A DNA stretch of 64,000 nt, taken from NCBI GenBank assembly GCA_963804055.1, contig CAWDOU010000001.1, positions 1,047,719 through 1,111,718 on the forward strand. The letters run 5' to 3'. Position numbers and translations under genes: made by a program. The notes under the pieces were generated by a model that was given only the letters and a program-made list of their open reading frames with translations, was not told the origin of the DNA and did no database searches. Below, piece by piece: positions 11,344 to 20,030 of this stretch; within the stretch, counting starts at the first letter, position 1; every line of letters starts with the position of its first letter. Source of the DNA: Bog-473 sp963804055. GTDB lineage: Bacteria > Actinomycetota > Acidimicrobiia > Acidimicrobiales > RAAP-2.

Positions 11344-12243
11344 TCAGATCGACCCCGAGGCGCCGGCCCACGCCGCGGTGCCCGCCAGGCCGGCGTCGTC
11401 ACCGAGGGCCGACCGCACGATGGCGAGGTCGGACGGGTGGTGCTCGGGCCGGCTCATCACGAGGTCGTGGACGGGGCCGAAGAATTCCTGTCGTCGGCCC
11501 AATCCGCCCCCGATGACGACCGTGCTCGGGTAGAAGGACATGACGAGACTCGACGTTCCGGCCGCGCAGGCCGCGATGGCGCCCTTCCATATTTCGAGGG
11601 CCCGAGGCTCGCCGTCCATCGCGGCCGCTTCGACGGCGCGCGCGTCCAGGTCCCCGAGCCCGGCCTCGCGTGCCATCCGGGCGATACCGCTGCCGGACCC
11701 GAGCTCCTCGAGCGTGGAGGGGGCGCCCCTCGCCCAGGCCCGCCAGTCGATGACGGTGTGGCCGACCTCGGCCAGGGACCGCCGTCCGCGGAGCAGCCGG
11801 CCTGCATTGACCACGCCGGCTCCGATGCCGGTGGAGATCGTCAGGTATGCGACATCGGCGCTGCCCGCGCCGGCCCCGAAGACGGCCTCGCCCACTGCGG
11901 CCAGGTCGGCGTCGTTGGCGATGTGCACCGGAAGGCCCAGGTGTGTGGCGAGCTGGTCTCGCGACAGCAGGTGGGGCCAGCCCTCGGGGAGGTGTGGCGC
12001 CCACAGCAGGCGACCCGCCTCGTAGTCGACGGCACCCGGGAGCCCCACGACAGCGTGCGACACCTCGCCGTGGCTCCGATCAGCGCCGACGAGGCCGATC
12101 AGCTCAATCAGCGCGGCCGGGACGTCGGCGTGCTCCGGTGTCGCCGCGGATCGGCGTACCAGGACGGTCCCGCTCCGGTCCACGAGGGCAGCCCGCATCT
12201 GCGTGCCGCCGACGTCGGCGGCCAGGACAAGCGGTCCCGTCAT
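11344..12243 (-). CDS. ROK-family sugar kinase
   Basis: Cytoplasmic sugar kinase of the ROK family. It begins with the phosphate-binding motif LAADVGGTQMRAALVD, then has the substrate loop VGLPGAVD, IANDADLAAVGEAVFGAG with the catalytic Asp, and STGIGAGVVNAGRLLRG. The usual zinc-binding histidine and CXCGXXGC region is replaced: EVGHTVIDWRAWARGAPSTLEELGSG keeps the first histidine but lacks the cysteines, as in cysteine-less ROK members. ATG 12243 is preferred over longer starts because the conserved domain begins six residues later. It lies 25 bp after the PfkB-kinase gene and upstream of the ABC transporter genes, so it probably phosphorylates the imported sugar or a derivative. Confidence 0.85.
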   Translation of the reverse strand: MTGPLVLAADVGGTQMRAALVDRSGTVLVRRSAATPEHADVPAALIELIGLVGADRSHGEVSHAVVGLPGAVDYEAGRLLWAPHLPEGWPHLLSRDQLATHLGLPVHIANDADLAAVGEAVFGAGAGSADVAYLTISTGIGAGVVNAGRLLRGRRSLAEVGHTVIDWRAWARGAPSTLEELGSGSGIARMAREAGLGDLDARAVEAAAMDGEPRALEIWKGAIAACAAGTSSLVMSFYPSTVVIGGGLGRRQEFFGPVHDLVMSRPEHHPSDLAIVRSALGDDAGLAGTAAWAGASGSI

Positions 12244-12268
12244 GCGCCGTCCCACGTCGGCCACCGAG

Positions 12269-13267
12269 TCACCACGTCGTGACGGCGTAGGCGTCCGGTG
12301 CCTCCGCAAGGTACGCGCGCAGCCGATCCTGGCTGAGCAGGCCGGATTGCGAGCCCACCTCCTGCACCACGCTCATGGCGTTGACGGGGGCCCAGGAGAG
12401 CGCCTCGGGGAGTGGGAGCCCCTTCACCAGGGCGGCGACGAGGGCGGACGAGAAGGCGTCCCCGGCACCGGTGCGCTCCACGGGCGGGGCAGGGTCGGGA
12501 TAGGCAGGAACGCGGTAGCGCTGCGACCCGTCCGACGCGTAGGCCCCGTCGGGACCGTCCGTGACGACGACGATCGCCGGGCCGATCCGGTGGAGCGAGT
12601 CGAGGAGCCCGCGCAGATTGCCGTGGTCTGCGCCGCTGATCTCGACCGCCTCTTCCCTGTTGCAGATGAGCAGGCTGGTCCGTTCGTAGAGGTCCCGCAA
12701 GGCTTCGACACCCTGGGCGATCTGGAAGGTCCCGGGTTGGAACGCGAAGCGCACCGTGGGCTCCTCCCGGAGCCAGGCGACGATCTGGTCGTAGTACTCG
12801 GGAGCATCCGAACCGACGGAGCTCAGGTACATCCAACGGGGGACCTCTCGCGGGCTGAGTTGGGCCCAGTGGTAGTCGAAGAGCTGGTGGTGGACGAGGA
12901 TCGTGCGATCAGAGCCGAACCAGAGCACGAAGTTGCGGTTGCTCTGCAGTCTGGGGTCGAAGCGCACGAGGTGGGTGTCGACACCCTCGTGTTCGAGGGC
13001 CGCCTGCATGGTGCGTCCGGTGTCGTCGTTCCCGACGTGGGCTGCAATGGCGGTCGAGAGCCCGAGTCGTGCCAACCCGACGGCGGCGTTCGCTGCGTTT
13101 CCGCCCGCGTCGACCGTCACGGCGTAGTCGAACGGGACCTTGGCCCCGAAGGGAACCTCCATGAAGTGTCCGTGGTCGTCGTCGCGGATGGTGACGTGCG
13201 CATCGGACAGTCGAATGAAGACATCGGTTGCGGTGTCACCCACGCTGAGCACGTCGTACGTCGCCAT
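12269..13267 (-). CDS. PfkB-family carbohydrate kinase
   Basis: Ribokinase-like kinase of 332 residues. The N-terminal PfkB signature is present (VDAGGNAANAAVGLARLGLSTAIAAHVGNDDTG) and the C-terminal one contains the anion hole and catalytic base: PVERTGAGDAFSSALVAALVKG. The start at ATG 13267 (MATYDVLSVGD) matches the usual PfkB N-terminus; the frame is open further upstream only because of base composition. With the ROK kinase next to it, a two-kinase sugar-utilisation set is plausible. The exact sugar is unknown. Confidence 0.88.
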   Translation of the reverse strand: MATYDVLSVGDTATDVFIRLSDAHVTIRDDDHGHFMEVPFGAKVPFDYAVTVDAGGNAANAAVGLARLGLSTAIAAHVGNDDTGRTMQAALEHEGVDTHLVRFDPRLQSNRNFVLWFGSDRTILVHHQLFDYHWAQLSPREVPRWMYLSSVGSDAPEYYDQIVAWLREEPTVRFAFQPGTFQIAQGVEALRDLYERTSLLICNREEAVEISGADHGNLRGLLDSLHRIGPAIVVVTDGPDGAYASDGSQRYRVPAYPDPAPPVERTGAGDAFSSALVAALVKGLPLPEALSWAPVNAMSVVQEVGSQSGLLSQDRLRAYLAEAPDAYAVTTW

Positions 13268-13302
13268 CAGATGAGAAGAGCGGTTGTCCGGGATGCGTTG
13301 TG

Positions 13303-13582
13303 CTAGTTCGGCGCGCCCGCGGGTCCGTAGCCTGCCTTCTCCAACAGGCGGCGCAGGTCGGCCAGTTGGTCGGCATCGATGTCCTTGTGCCGCGGATCGA
13401 AGGTCTCGCTCTGGTCTCCGATCGTGACCATCATGTGACCCTTGTGCGTCTCGTGGACGGTGCCCGCGGAGTTGAGGAGCGACTGGACCGCGCGCCACTC
13501 GATGTTGTGGCCGGAAGGGTGCCGGAAGATGTGGGCCAGCGTCTCGCGCTCGATGGCTGTTGAGGTGTTCTGGCGTCGTCAT
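13303..13582 (-). CDS. Small conserved actinobacterial protein, frameshifted (paralogue of 53129-53440)
   Basis: Encodes about 92 residues homologous to the protein at 53129-53440: HIFRHPSGHNIEW corresponds to QIFQHPTSHNVEW, and HKDIDADQLADLRRLLEKAGY to DKDIDAQQLVDLRRMLTNAGY. The start ATG 13582 has GGAG four bases upstream and gives MTTPEHLNSHRARD, but the conserved part from LAHIF is in the next frame, so one base is extra near 13537-13560. The fold resembles small HicA-like proteins, but I cannot assign a function. It lies just upstream of the PfkB-kinase gene. Confidence 0.65.
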
Positions 13583-13709
13583 TGCGCTCCGCTCTCGGTT
13601 GTCGGTCGACCGTCGGCCGCCCATCCTCGCGCTGCCCGGGTGGCTCCGGCGCCATGGCGTGCGCAGGCCGCCGCAAGGCGGCAACGGAAGGACAACGGGC
13701 GAGGGGGAG

Positions 13710-14939
13710 TCAATCGAGATCACTCAGTCCGAGGCGCCGGGTCGCCTCGAAGAGCTCGACGCGGGCACGGGGATCGGCCACATGCTCAATCAACAGTTGC
13801 GCCTGCGCATGCTCCGACCGCCCGAACAGCTCGGCGCACCCGTGCTCGCTGATCACCGCCGAGTGCTGGAACGAGGTCACCGGGTTGGTCAGGACGGGCA
13901 CGACTGTCGAGGCATCCGTCTTGTCGTGCCAGGCATGGATTGCGACAACGGCGTGCCCACCGGCCGAGTGCAGGGCCCCGGTGACGAAGTCGGGCTGCCC
14001 ACCGAATCCCGAGTGGATGTGCTCGTCCACGAAGCTTGCGTTGGCCTGGGCGAACAGGTCGACCTGCATGGCCGCGTTGACCGACAGCATGCAGGGGTGG
14101 GCGGCAATGCGAGCCGGGTCGTTGACGGTCTCGGTCCGGAGCATCCGGAGCTGCTCGTTTCCATCTGCCCACTCGTAGAGCTCTGGTGAGCCGATCAGGA
14201 AGGAGGTGTAGACGGGCGCGTCACCGTCGAGGGCTCCTGCGTGATCGAGGTCCATGACCCCGTCACTGATCATCTCCGACCATACCCGCAGGCCGCGGCG
14301 GCTCGACATCATCCGGGCCGCCACGGTGGGGATGAGCCCGATGCCGAGCTGCAGGGTTGTGCCGTCGGCAGCGAAGAGGGCCACGCGCTCACCGATCGCG
14401 GTCGCTGCATCGCTCGGCCCCTGCTCGGGCGGTGAATGCAACGGCTCGTCGACTTCCAGGAAGCCGTCGATCGCGTCCACCGGGATCTCGCTGGCCCCGA
14501 AGGTGTAGGGCATGCGGGGATTGACCTGCGCCAGCACCAGCCCGCCTCGGGCTCTCGTCTGGTCGATGGCGGCCGGGAGGACGTTGACCTCGATCCCGAG
14601 GGACACCTTGCCGTCGCGGGGTCGCGAGGTGTGGAGCAGCACGGCATCGGGGGGCCGCACAGTGTCGAAGAGTCGCGGCACGAGCGAAAGGCGCATGGGG
14701 AGGTAGTCGAGCATCGGATCATGGCGCATGCCCGGCCCGACGAACGGGGTTTCGGAGATGAACCCCTCGTGTGCGGCAAAGTCGTACTCGGCGTTGAGCT
14801 GGAAGACACGGCAGGTCTCGCGGGCCTCGGTCAGCGCCCGCACCAGCGTGAAAGGCGTCGCAGAGTTGCCTGAAATGACGATGCGCGGTTCGGTTCCCTC
14901 CAGGGCCCCGAGCCGCGTCACCGCCTGCTCGAAGGTCAT
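13710..14939 (-). CDS. Acetyl-CoA hydrolase / CoA-transferase family protein
   Basis: Family I CoA-transferase-like enzyme (409 residues) of the acetyl-CoA hydrolase/4-hydroxybutyrate CoA-transferase group. Recognisable pieces are QVNPRMPYTFGASEIPVDAID, the ATAIGERVALFAADGTTLQLGIGLIP segment (broken here after 20 residues in the usual alignment), LRVWSEMISDGVMDLDHAG and the C-terminal GFGGQPDFVTGALHSAGG followed by LTNPVTSFQHSAVISEHG. A likely role is release of acetate from acetyl-CoA made by the neighbouring pyruvate:ferredoxin oxidoreductase. It is divergent from ppsA across 132 bp that contain a dormancy-box palindrome 46-59 bp upstream of the start. No good Shine-Dalgarno site precedes ATG 14939, so the message may be leaderless. 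Confidence 0.82.
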   Translation of the reverse strand: MTFEQAVTRLGALEGTEPRIVISGNSATPFTLVRALTEARETCRVFQLNAEYDFAAHEGFISETPFVGPGMRHDPMLDYLPMRLSLVPRLFDTVRPPDAVLLHTSRPRDGKVSLGIEVNVLPAAIDQTRARGGLVLAQVNPRMPYTFGASEIPVDAIDGFLEVDEPLHSPPEQGPSDAATAIGERVALFAADGTTLQLGIGLIPTVAARMMSSRRGLRVWSEMISDGVMDLDHAGALDGDAPVYTSFLIGSPELYEWADGNEQLRMLRTETVNDPARIAAHPCMLSVNAAMQVDLFAQANASFVDEHIHSGFGGQPDFVTGALHSAGGHAVVAIHAWHDKTDASTVVPVLTNPVTSFQHSAVISEHGCAELFGRSEHAQAQLLIEHVADPRARVELFEATRRLGLSDLD

Positions 14940-14984
14940 CGAACGCACGGGGACAGTGTCGCAGACCCATATCCTGGCGAAACA

Positions 14985-14998
14985 GGGACATTCGTCCC
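14985..14998. promoter_or_regulatory. DosR/DevR-like dormancy box (CoA-transferase / ppsA)
   Basis: GGGACATTCGTCCC is a perfect GGGAC-N4-GTCCC palindrome. It matches the core of the mycobacterial DosR box (GGGACTTNNGTCCC type). It lies 46-59 bp upstream of the CoA-transferase start and 74-87 bp upstream of the ppsA start, so it could serve both. Confidence 0.65.
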
Positions 14999-15071
14999 TA
15001 TCGACGCCGCTCCCGATGGGCGACGATCGACGCTGGTGGCGCGGGGTCACCGGCACCGCGGAGGTTTGAGC

Positions 15072-17390
15072 GTGGACGAAATTCGATGGTTCGATTCGAT
15101 CGGGCTGCAGGACACGGCTCTGGTGGGGGGCAAGGGTGCCAACCTCGGTGAGCTCACGGCTGCCGGCCTCCCGGTTCCCCCCGGCTTCGTGATCACGGGT
15201 GGGGCGTACCTCAATGCAATGGGTCGGTCCGGCATCCGCGAGCGGCTCATGGCGATCCTGGCCGAAGCCGGCACCGCGGCGCAGGACGACCTCGACCGCC
15301 TGGCCTCCGAGGCCCGGAGCCTCGTCCACTCCGTGTCGATTCCCGACGATCTGGCGGACGCCGTCATTGACGCGTACGCGCGCCTGGGGCAGGGGATCCG
15401 GGTGGCGGTGCGGTCGTCGGGCATCGGCGAGGATGCCGAAGGCACCTCGTTCGCCGGCATGAATGAGACCTTCACCAATGTCGCGGGCAACGAGGAGTTG
15501 TTGGCGCGGATCATCGACTGCTGGGCTTCGCTGTGGGGCGCCCGCTCCATCTTCTACCGCGGGGACAAGGCTCTGACCGCTGAGCCGGCCATCGCCGTCG
15601 TCGTCCAGGAAATGATCCCTTCCGAGCGCTCGGGCGTCATGTTCACGGTCGACCCCTCGACGGGAGCCGCGGATCACATCGTGATCGAGGCCGCCTTCGG
15701 GCAGGGCGAGGTGGTCGTGAGTGGCCAGGTCGAGCCCGACACCTATGTCGTGGCGAAGGACGGGCCCCGCCTGCTGCACGCCCGGGTCGGCACGCAGTCG
15801 TTCAAGATCGTGCGCGGACCCGACGGCGAGGACGAGCGGGTGGAGCTGGACGCGGACGAAGGTGGTCGCCGGGTGCTGAGCGACGAGGAGGTCGCCGACG
15901 TGGCGCGCCTCGGACTGGCGGCGGAGGCCCATTACGGCTCGCCGCAGGACACGGAGTGGGCCATGGCGGGGGGCCACACGTACCTGGTCCAGTCCCGTCC
16001 CGTCACCGCCGTCGGCGGGGGCGGCGGTGCACCGGGTCCGGCCGAGGGCACGCTCCTCGTGCAGGGGCTGGCGGCCTCGGCCGGCCGTGCGTCGGGGGTG
16101 GTGCGGATCCTGCAGTCGCCCGATCAGGGTGACCGCCTGCAGCCCGGCGAAGTCCTGGTGGCGCCCATGACGAGCCCCGATTGGGTGCCGACCATGCGCC
16201 GCGCCGCCGCCATCGTCACGGACGGCGGGGGTATGACGTGCCACGCCGCGATCGTGTCGCGCGAGCTCGGGGTCCCGGCCGTCGTGGGTGCCCGGACTGC
16301 GACGACAGTGCTGCGCGACGGCGAGCTCGTGACCGTCGACGGCGCCCAGGGAACGGTCATGGCCGGGGAGGCACCGAGCACCGGGGCAGCGCCGGCCCCC
16401 GCGGTGGCGGCCCAGGCCGCCGGGTCCGGGGGGCGGGCTGCCCTGGCGACGAAGATCTACGTCAACCTGGCCTTCGCCGAGCACGCGGAGGACGTCGCCG
16501 CGTTGCCCGTCGACGGCGTCGGCCTCCTGCGGGCGGAATTCATGGTGACGGACGCCCTGAAAGGTGTTCACCCGCGCCAGCTCCTCGAGCGCGGCGAGGA
16601 GAAGACATTCGTCGACGACATGGCCAAGTCGCTGCTGCGCATCACCAGGGCGTTCGAACCGCGGCCGGTCGTGTACAGGAGCATCGACTTCCGCTCCAAC
16701 GAGTTCTCCAATTTGGAGGGCGGCGACCGGTTCGAGCCCCACGAGGAGAACCCGATGATCGGGTACCGGGGCTGTTACCGCTACGTCCGGGAGCCCGATC
16801 TGTTCCGGCTCGAGCTCGACGTGCTGGCCCGCGTGCTCCAGGAGACGTCGAACATCGTGCTGATGATCCCGTTCGTGCGGACAGCCTGGGAGCTCGAGGC
16901 GTGCCTCGATGTGGTGGACGCCAGCCCCGTGGCGGGTTCCCTGCCGGTCTGGGTGATGGCGGAGGTGCCCTCCGTCGCCTATTGGATCCCCACCTATGCC
17001 GACATGGGCATCGAAGGCGTGTCGATCGGGAGCAACGACCTCACTCAGCTGATGCTGGGGGTGGACCGCGATTCGCAGATCTGTGCCGACGTCTTCGATG
17101 AGGCGGATCCCGCCGTGCTCGACGCGATAGGTCGCATCATCGGGGGCTGCCAGTCTTCGGGCATCACCTCGTCGCTGTGCGGACAGGCGCCGTCCAATCG
17201 GCCGGCGTTCGCCGAGCACCTGGTTCGTCACGGCATCACCTCGATCTCGGTCAACCCGGACGCCGTGGAGGCGGTGCGGCACACGGTCGCGGCGGCGGAG
17301 TGGCGGATGCTGTTGGAGGCCACCGTCCCGGGCCGCTCCGGGCTGTCGGCTGGGGTGGCGCCCCGCCATCCGCTCCGGCACCGTCGGTAA
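15072..17390 (+). CDS. ppsA: Phosphoenolpyruvate synthase
   Basis: Converts pyruvate, ATP and water to PEP, AMP and phosphate. The N-terminal ATP-grasp domain starts at LVGGKGANLGEL and contains VRSSGIGEDAEGTSFAGMNE and VVQEMIPSERSGVMFTVDP. The swivelling phosphohistidine domain has TDGGGMTCHAAIVSRELGVP with the catalytic His near residue 391. The C-terminal PEP-binding barrel has GIEGVSIGSNDLTQLMLGVD and the catalytic Cys in SLCGQAPSN near residue 702. Start GTG 15072 is chosen because GGAGG ends seven bases upstream. At 772 residues it has the normal length. It is divergent from the CoA-transferase gene and shares its dormancy-box region. Confidence 0.95.
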   Translation: MDEIRWFDSIGLQDTALVGGKGANLGELTAAGLPVPPGFVITGGAYLNAMGRSGIRERLMAILAEAGTAAQDDLDRLASEARSLVHSVSIPDDLADAVIDAYARLGQGIRVAVRSSGIGEDAEGTSFAGMNETFTNVAGNEELLARIIDCWASLWGARSIFYRGDKALTAEPAIAVVVQEMIPSERSGVMFTVDPSTGAADHIVIEAAFGQGEVVVSGQVEPDTYVVAKDGPRLLHARVGTQSFKIVRGPDGEDERVELDADEGGRRVLSDEEVADVARLGLAAEAHYGSPQDTEWAMAGGHTYLVQSRPVTAVGGGGGAPGPAEGTLLVQGLAASAGRASGVVRILQSPDQGDRLQPGEVLVAPMTSPDWVPTMRRAAAIVTDGGGMTCHAAIVSRELGVPAVVGARTATTVLRDGELVTVDGAQGTVMAGEAPSTGAAPAPAVAAQAAGSGGRAALATKIYVNLAFAEHAEDVAALPVDGVGLLRAEFMVTDALKGVHPRQLLERGEEKTFVDDMAKSLLRITRAFEPRPVVYRSIDFRSNEFSNLEGGDRFEPHEENPMIGYRGCYRYVREPDLFRLELDVLARVLQETSNIVLMIPFVRTAWELEACLDVVDASPVAGSLPVWVMAEVPSVAYWIPTYADMGIEGVSIGSNDLTQLMLGVDRDSQICADVFDEADPAVLDAIGRIIGGCQSSGITSSLCGQAPSNRPAFAEHLVRHGITSISVNPDAVEAVRHTVAAAEWRMLLEATVPGRSGLSAGVAPRHPLRHRR

Positions 17391-17394
17391 CCGC

Positions 17395-19023
17395 TCAGGT
17401 CTCCTCGGGGACCATCTTGATGGCGCCGCAGGGGCACTCCTGCACGCACAGGCCGCATCCCTTGCAGAAGTCGTAGTCGAATTGGTAGCCGTGGGCCTCG
17501 TCGACCTTCATGACGGCGTTGTCCGGGCACACGCCGAAGCAGTTGTCGCATTGGAAGCAGTTGCCGCACGACATGCAGCGCCGCGCCTCGAAGAGTGCCG
17601 TGGACTCGTCGAGGCCGCCGACCACTTCGTCGAAGGTGGACGTTCGCCGCGCCGCCTCCAGGCGGGGGCGGACCGCATGGGGGGCGTCGGCGTAGTACCA
17701 GGTGTTGAGGTGCTCCGGGGTGGCCAACTCGTGGCGGGCCGGGCGCTCGAAGGTGCGGCCGGCCATCCAGGCGTCCATGGCCCGAGCGGCGCGCTTGCCG
17801 TGCCCGATGGCGTCGGTCAGCGTCCGGGCGCCCGGAACCATGTCCCCGCCTGCGAAGACTCCCGGCTGCCCGGTCATCATGTCCTCCCCGACGGGGACGA
17901 CGCCGTCAGCCACCGTAATGTCGGGCAGGGCGGCGACGAGCGAGAGGTCGGCCTCCTGTCCGAGCGCCAGAATGACCGAGTCCGCCCGCAATTGTTCGAT
18001 CACGCCCGTGGGCTGGGGGAAGCCTTCGCCGTCGAGCTCCATGCGCTCGATCATCAGGGCGTCGCCCTCCGACCCGACGATCGTGGAGAGCCACTTGAGC
18101 TGAACGCCTTCGTCGACGGCGTCCTGCACCTCCTCGATGTTGGCCGGCATGCGTTCCCGCGTGCGCCGGTAGACGACGACGGCGTCCGCCGCCCCGAGGC
18201 GGCGCGCCGTGCGGGCGACGTCCATGGCGGTATCGCCTCCGCCGTAGACCACAACGCGGCGGCCGAGGGCCGGTGGCTCCCGATCCTCGGTCTCACGGAG
18301 CACCGTGACGGCATCGAGCATGCGTGCCGAGTCCCCGGCGGGAATGTCGACGTGCTTTCCCTGTTGCGCCCCGACCGCCAGGAATGCGGCATCGAATCCC
18401 TCTTCTCGCATGGTCCTGTCGAGATCGTCCACGGTGTGTCCACAGACGATCTCCACGCCCAGCGACTCGATCCGTGCGATCTCGCCCGCCACGATGTCCC
18501 GCGGCAGCCGGTAGGAGGGGATGCCGTAGCGCATCATGCCGCCGGGGAGGGGTGACGCCTCGTAGATCACGACGTGGTGCCCGAGCAATCGGAGGTGATA
18601 CGCGGCTGAGAGGCCGCCCGGCCCGGAGCCAACGACCAGTACCCGCTTCCCCGTGGGCGGCCCCGCCGGGTCGGGCGACCAGTCCTCGCTCAGCGCCCGG
18701 TCGCCGAGGAAGCGCTCCATGGCGTTGATCCCCACCGTCTCGTCGACCTCGGCCCGGTTGCAGGCGCTCTGGCACGGATGGAAGCAGGCCCGTCCCATGA
18801 CGGCGGGCAGGGGGTTGTCCAGCATGATCTGGCGCCAGGCCGCCTCGTACGATCCGTCCTCGGCCAGGTAGAGCCACTGCTGGATGTTCTCTCCGGCAGG
18901 GCACGCGTTGCTACAGGGGGGAAGACGGTCGACATAGACGGGCCGCTCCACCCGCCACGAGCCCGTCTTGTTGGCCAGGCTCGAGCCGACCTCGAGGGTG
19001 ATGGCGAAGGGCTTCTCCGTCAC
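17395..19023 (-). CDS. GltD-like NAD(P)H oxidoreductase with C-terminal ferredoxin domain
   Basis: Flavin/iron-sulfur electron-transfer protein (542 residues). The N-terminal cysteine set (CSNACPAGENIQQWLYLAED and CFHPCQSACNRAEVD) binds Fe-S clusters as in glutamate synthase small subunits. An FAD site (VLVVGSGPGGLSAAYHL) and an NAD(P) site (VVVYGGGDTAMDVARTARRLGA) follow. The C-terminus is a two-cluster ferredoxin (CMSCGNCFQCDNCFGVCP and CKGCGLCVQECPCGAIK). GTG 19023 overlaps the porB stop by 4 bp (GTGA), so translation is coupled. It probably links the reduced ferredoxin made by pyruvate oxidation to NAD(P), replacing a separate PorD subunit. Confidence 0.85.
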   Translation of the reverse strand: MTEKPFAITLEVGSSLANKTGSWRVERPVYVDRLPPCSNACPAGENIQQWLYLAEDGSYEAAWRQIMLDNPLPAVMGRACFHPCQSACNRAEVDETVGINAMERFLGDRALSEDWSPDPAGPPTGKRVLVVGSGPGGLSAAYHLRLLGHHVVIYEASPLPGGMMRYGIPSYRLPRDIVAGEIARIESLGVEIVCGHTVDDLDRTMREEGFDAAFLAVGAQQGKHVDIPAGDSARMLDAVTVLRETEDREPPALGRRVVVYGGGDTAMDVARTARRLGAADAVVVYRRTRERMPANIEEVQDAVDEGVQLKWLSTIVGSEGDALMIERMELDGEGFPQPTGVIEQLRADSVILALGQEADLSLVAALPDITVADGVVPVGEDMMTGQPGVFAGGDMVPGARTLTDAIGHGKRAARAMDAWMAGRTFERPARHELATPEHLNTWYYADAPHAVRPRLEAARRTSTFDEVVGGLDESTALFEARRCMSCGNCFQCDNCFGVCPDNAVMKVDEAHGYQFDYDFCKGCGLCVQECPCGAIKMVPEET

Positions 19024-20027
19024 GGGGTGGCCGACCCTTCGCTCTCGAGAAGGCCATAGCGCTCGATGTTGCGGTTGGCCATCGCCTGGAGCGCGCCGAC
19101 CACGTCCGGCTGGGCCGGATTCCCCTGAGAGTCGAAGAGGTGGGCGAAGCGGCTCTGCAGTTTGAGGTACTCCTCGACGGGCGCCCACCGACGTATGGGT
19201 GTCGTCCGCACGACCGCACCGTGCTCGGCCTCGAAGACGGGGAACAACCCGGTCTGTGTGGCCAGGCGCGCCACCTTCACGGTGTCGCTGGGATCGGATC
19301 CCCAACCGAGGGGGCACGTCACGAGAATGTGGATGTAGCGGGCGCCCTGGAATTCCATGGCCCGCGTCACCTTGTCCTCGAGGTCGTGGAGGTCGGCCAC
19401 CGTCGCAGTCGCCACGTAGGGGATCCCATGCGCCATCGCCAGCTCGGGCATGTTCTTGCCCTGCCCGAAGGCATTGCCCGGATGGGGGCCGACCGCCTCT
19501 GTCGTCGCCGTGCGCGCGGCCGGCGGGGTGGCCCCGGAGCGTTGCACGCCGGTGTTCATGTAGGCCTCGTTGTCGTAGCAGATGAACAGGACGTCGTCGT
19601 TGCGCTCGAACATCCCCGACAGGCACCCGAAGCCGATGTCCACGGTGCCGCCGTCGCCGGCCTGTGCCACCACCCTCGTCTGGCGACCCTTCACGCGCAG
19701 TGCTGCCGCAACCCCGGTCGCCACGGCGGGGGCATTGCCGAAGAGGGAGTGCAGCCACGGAAGCTGCCACGAGGTCTCGGGATACGGCGTGGAGAACACC
19801 TCGAGGCAGCCGGTGGCGTTGACGGCCACCATCTGGCCTCCCGTGGCGCGCATGGCGGCATCGAGGGCGTAGCGGGCGCCCAGGGCCTCGCCGCAGCCCT
19901 GGCAGGCCCGGTGCCCCGAGGTGAGGGAGTTGGCGCGTTCGGCGTCGGACTGGACGGTGCGGTCGGAGCGGTTCACCAGTCGGTTGCCGACGGCGAAGCT
20001 GCCCACCTGATAGAAGCGGACGGCCAT
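19020..20027 (-). CDS. porB: Pyruvate (2-oxoacid):ferredoxin oxidoreductase, beta subunit
   Basis: Thiamine-diphosphate-binding subunit, 335 residues. The N-terminal HRACQGCGEALGARYAL and NATGCLEVFSTPYP supply Fe-S ligands. The TPP/Mg motif is QAGDGGTVDIGFGCLSGMFERND, split here as AGDGGTVDIGFG then LSGMFERND, followed by YDNEAYMNTGVQRSGATP. ILVTCPLGWG near residue 235 is typical of pyruvate-type beta subunits. It lies 3 bp downstream of porA and overlaps the next gene. Pyruvate is the likely substrate from the neighbouring ppsA, but other 2-oxoacids are not excluded. Confidence 0.92.
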   Translation of the reverse strand: MAVRFYQVGSFAVGNRLVNRSDRTVQSDAERANSLTSGHRACQGCGEALGARYALDAAMRATGGQMVAVNATGCLEVFSTPYPETSWQLPWLHSLFGNAPAVATGVAAALRVKGRQTRVVAQAGDGGTVDIGFGCLSGMFERNDDVLFICYDNEAYMNTGVQRSGATPPAARTATTEAVGPHPGNAFGQGKNMPELAMAHGIPYVATATVADLHDLEDKVTRAMEFQGARYIHILVTCPLGWGSDPSDTVKVARLATQTGLFPVFEAEHGAVVRTTPIRRWAPVEEYLKLQSRFAHLFDSQGNPAQPDVVGALQAMANRNIERYGLLESEGSATP

Positions 20028-20030
20028 CGC

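Noticed and set aside
14950..14960. GGGACAGTGTC as an additional dormancy box next to the 14985 site
   Set aside because: The spacing is three bases instead of four and the right half is incomplete; it also lies very close to the coding start.
14940..17381. Very long antisense open frame opposite ppsA, continuous with the CoA-transferase frame
   Set aside because: It is a shadow of the strongly supported ppsA gene; its translation is Arg/Gly/His-rich low-complexity sequence with no domain, as expected in high-G+C DNA.
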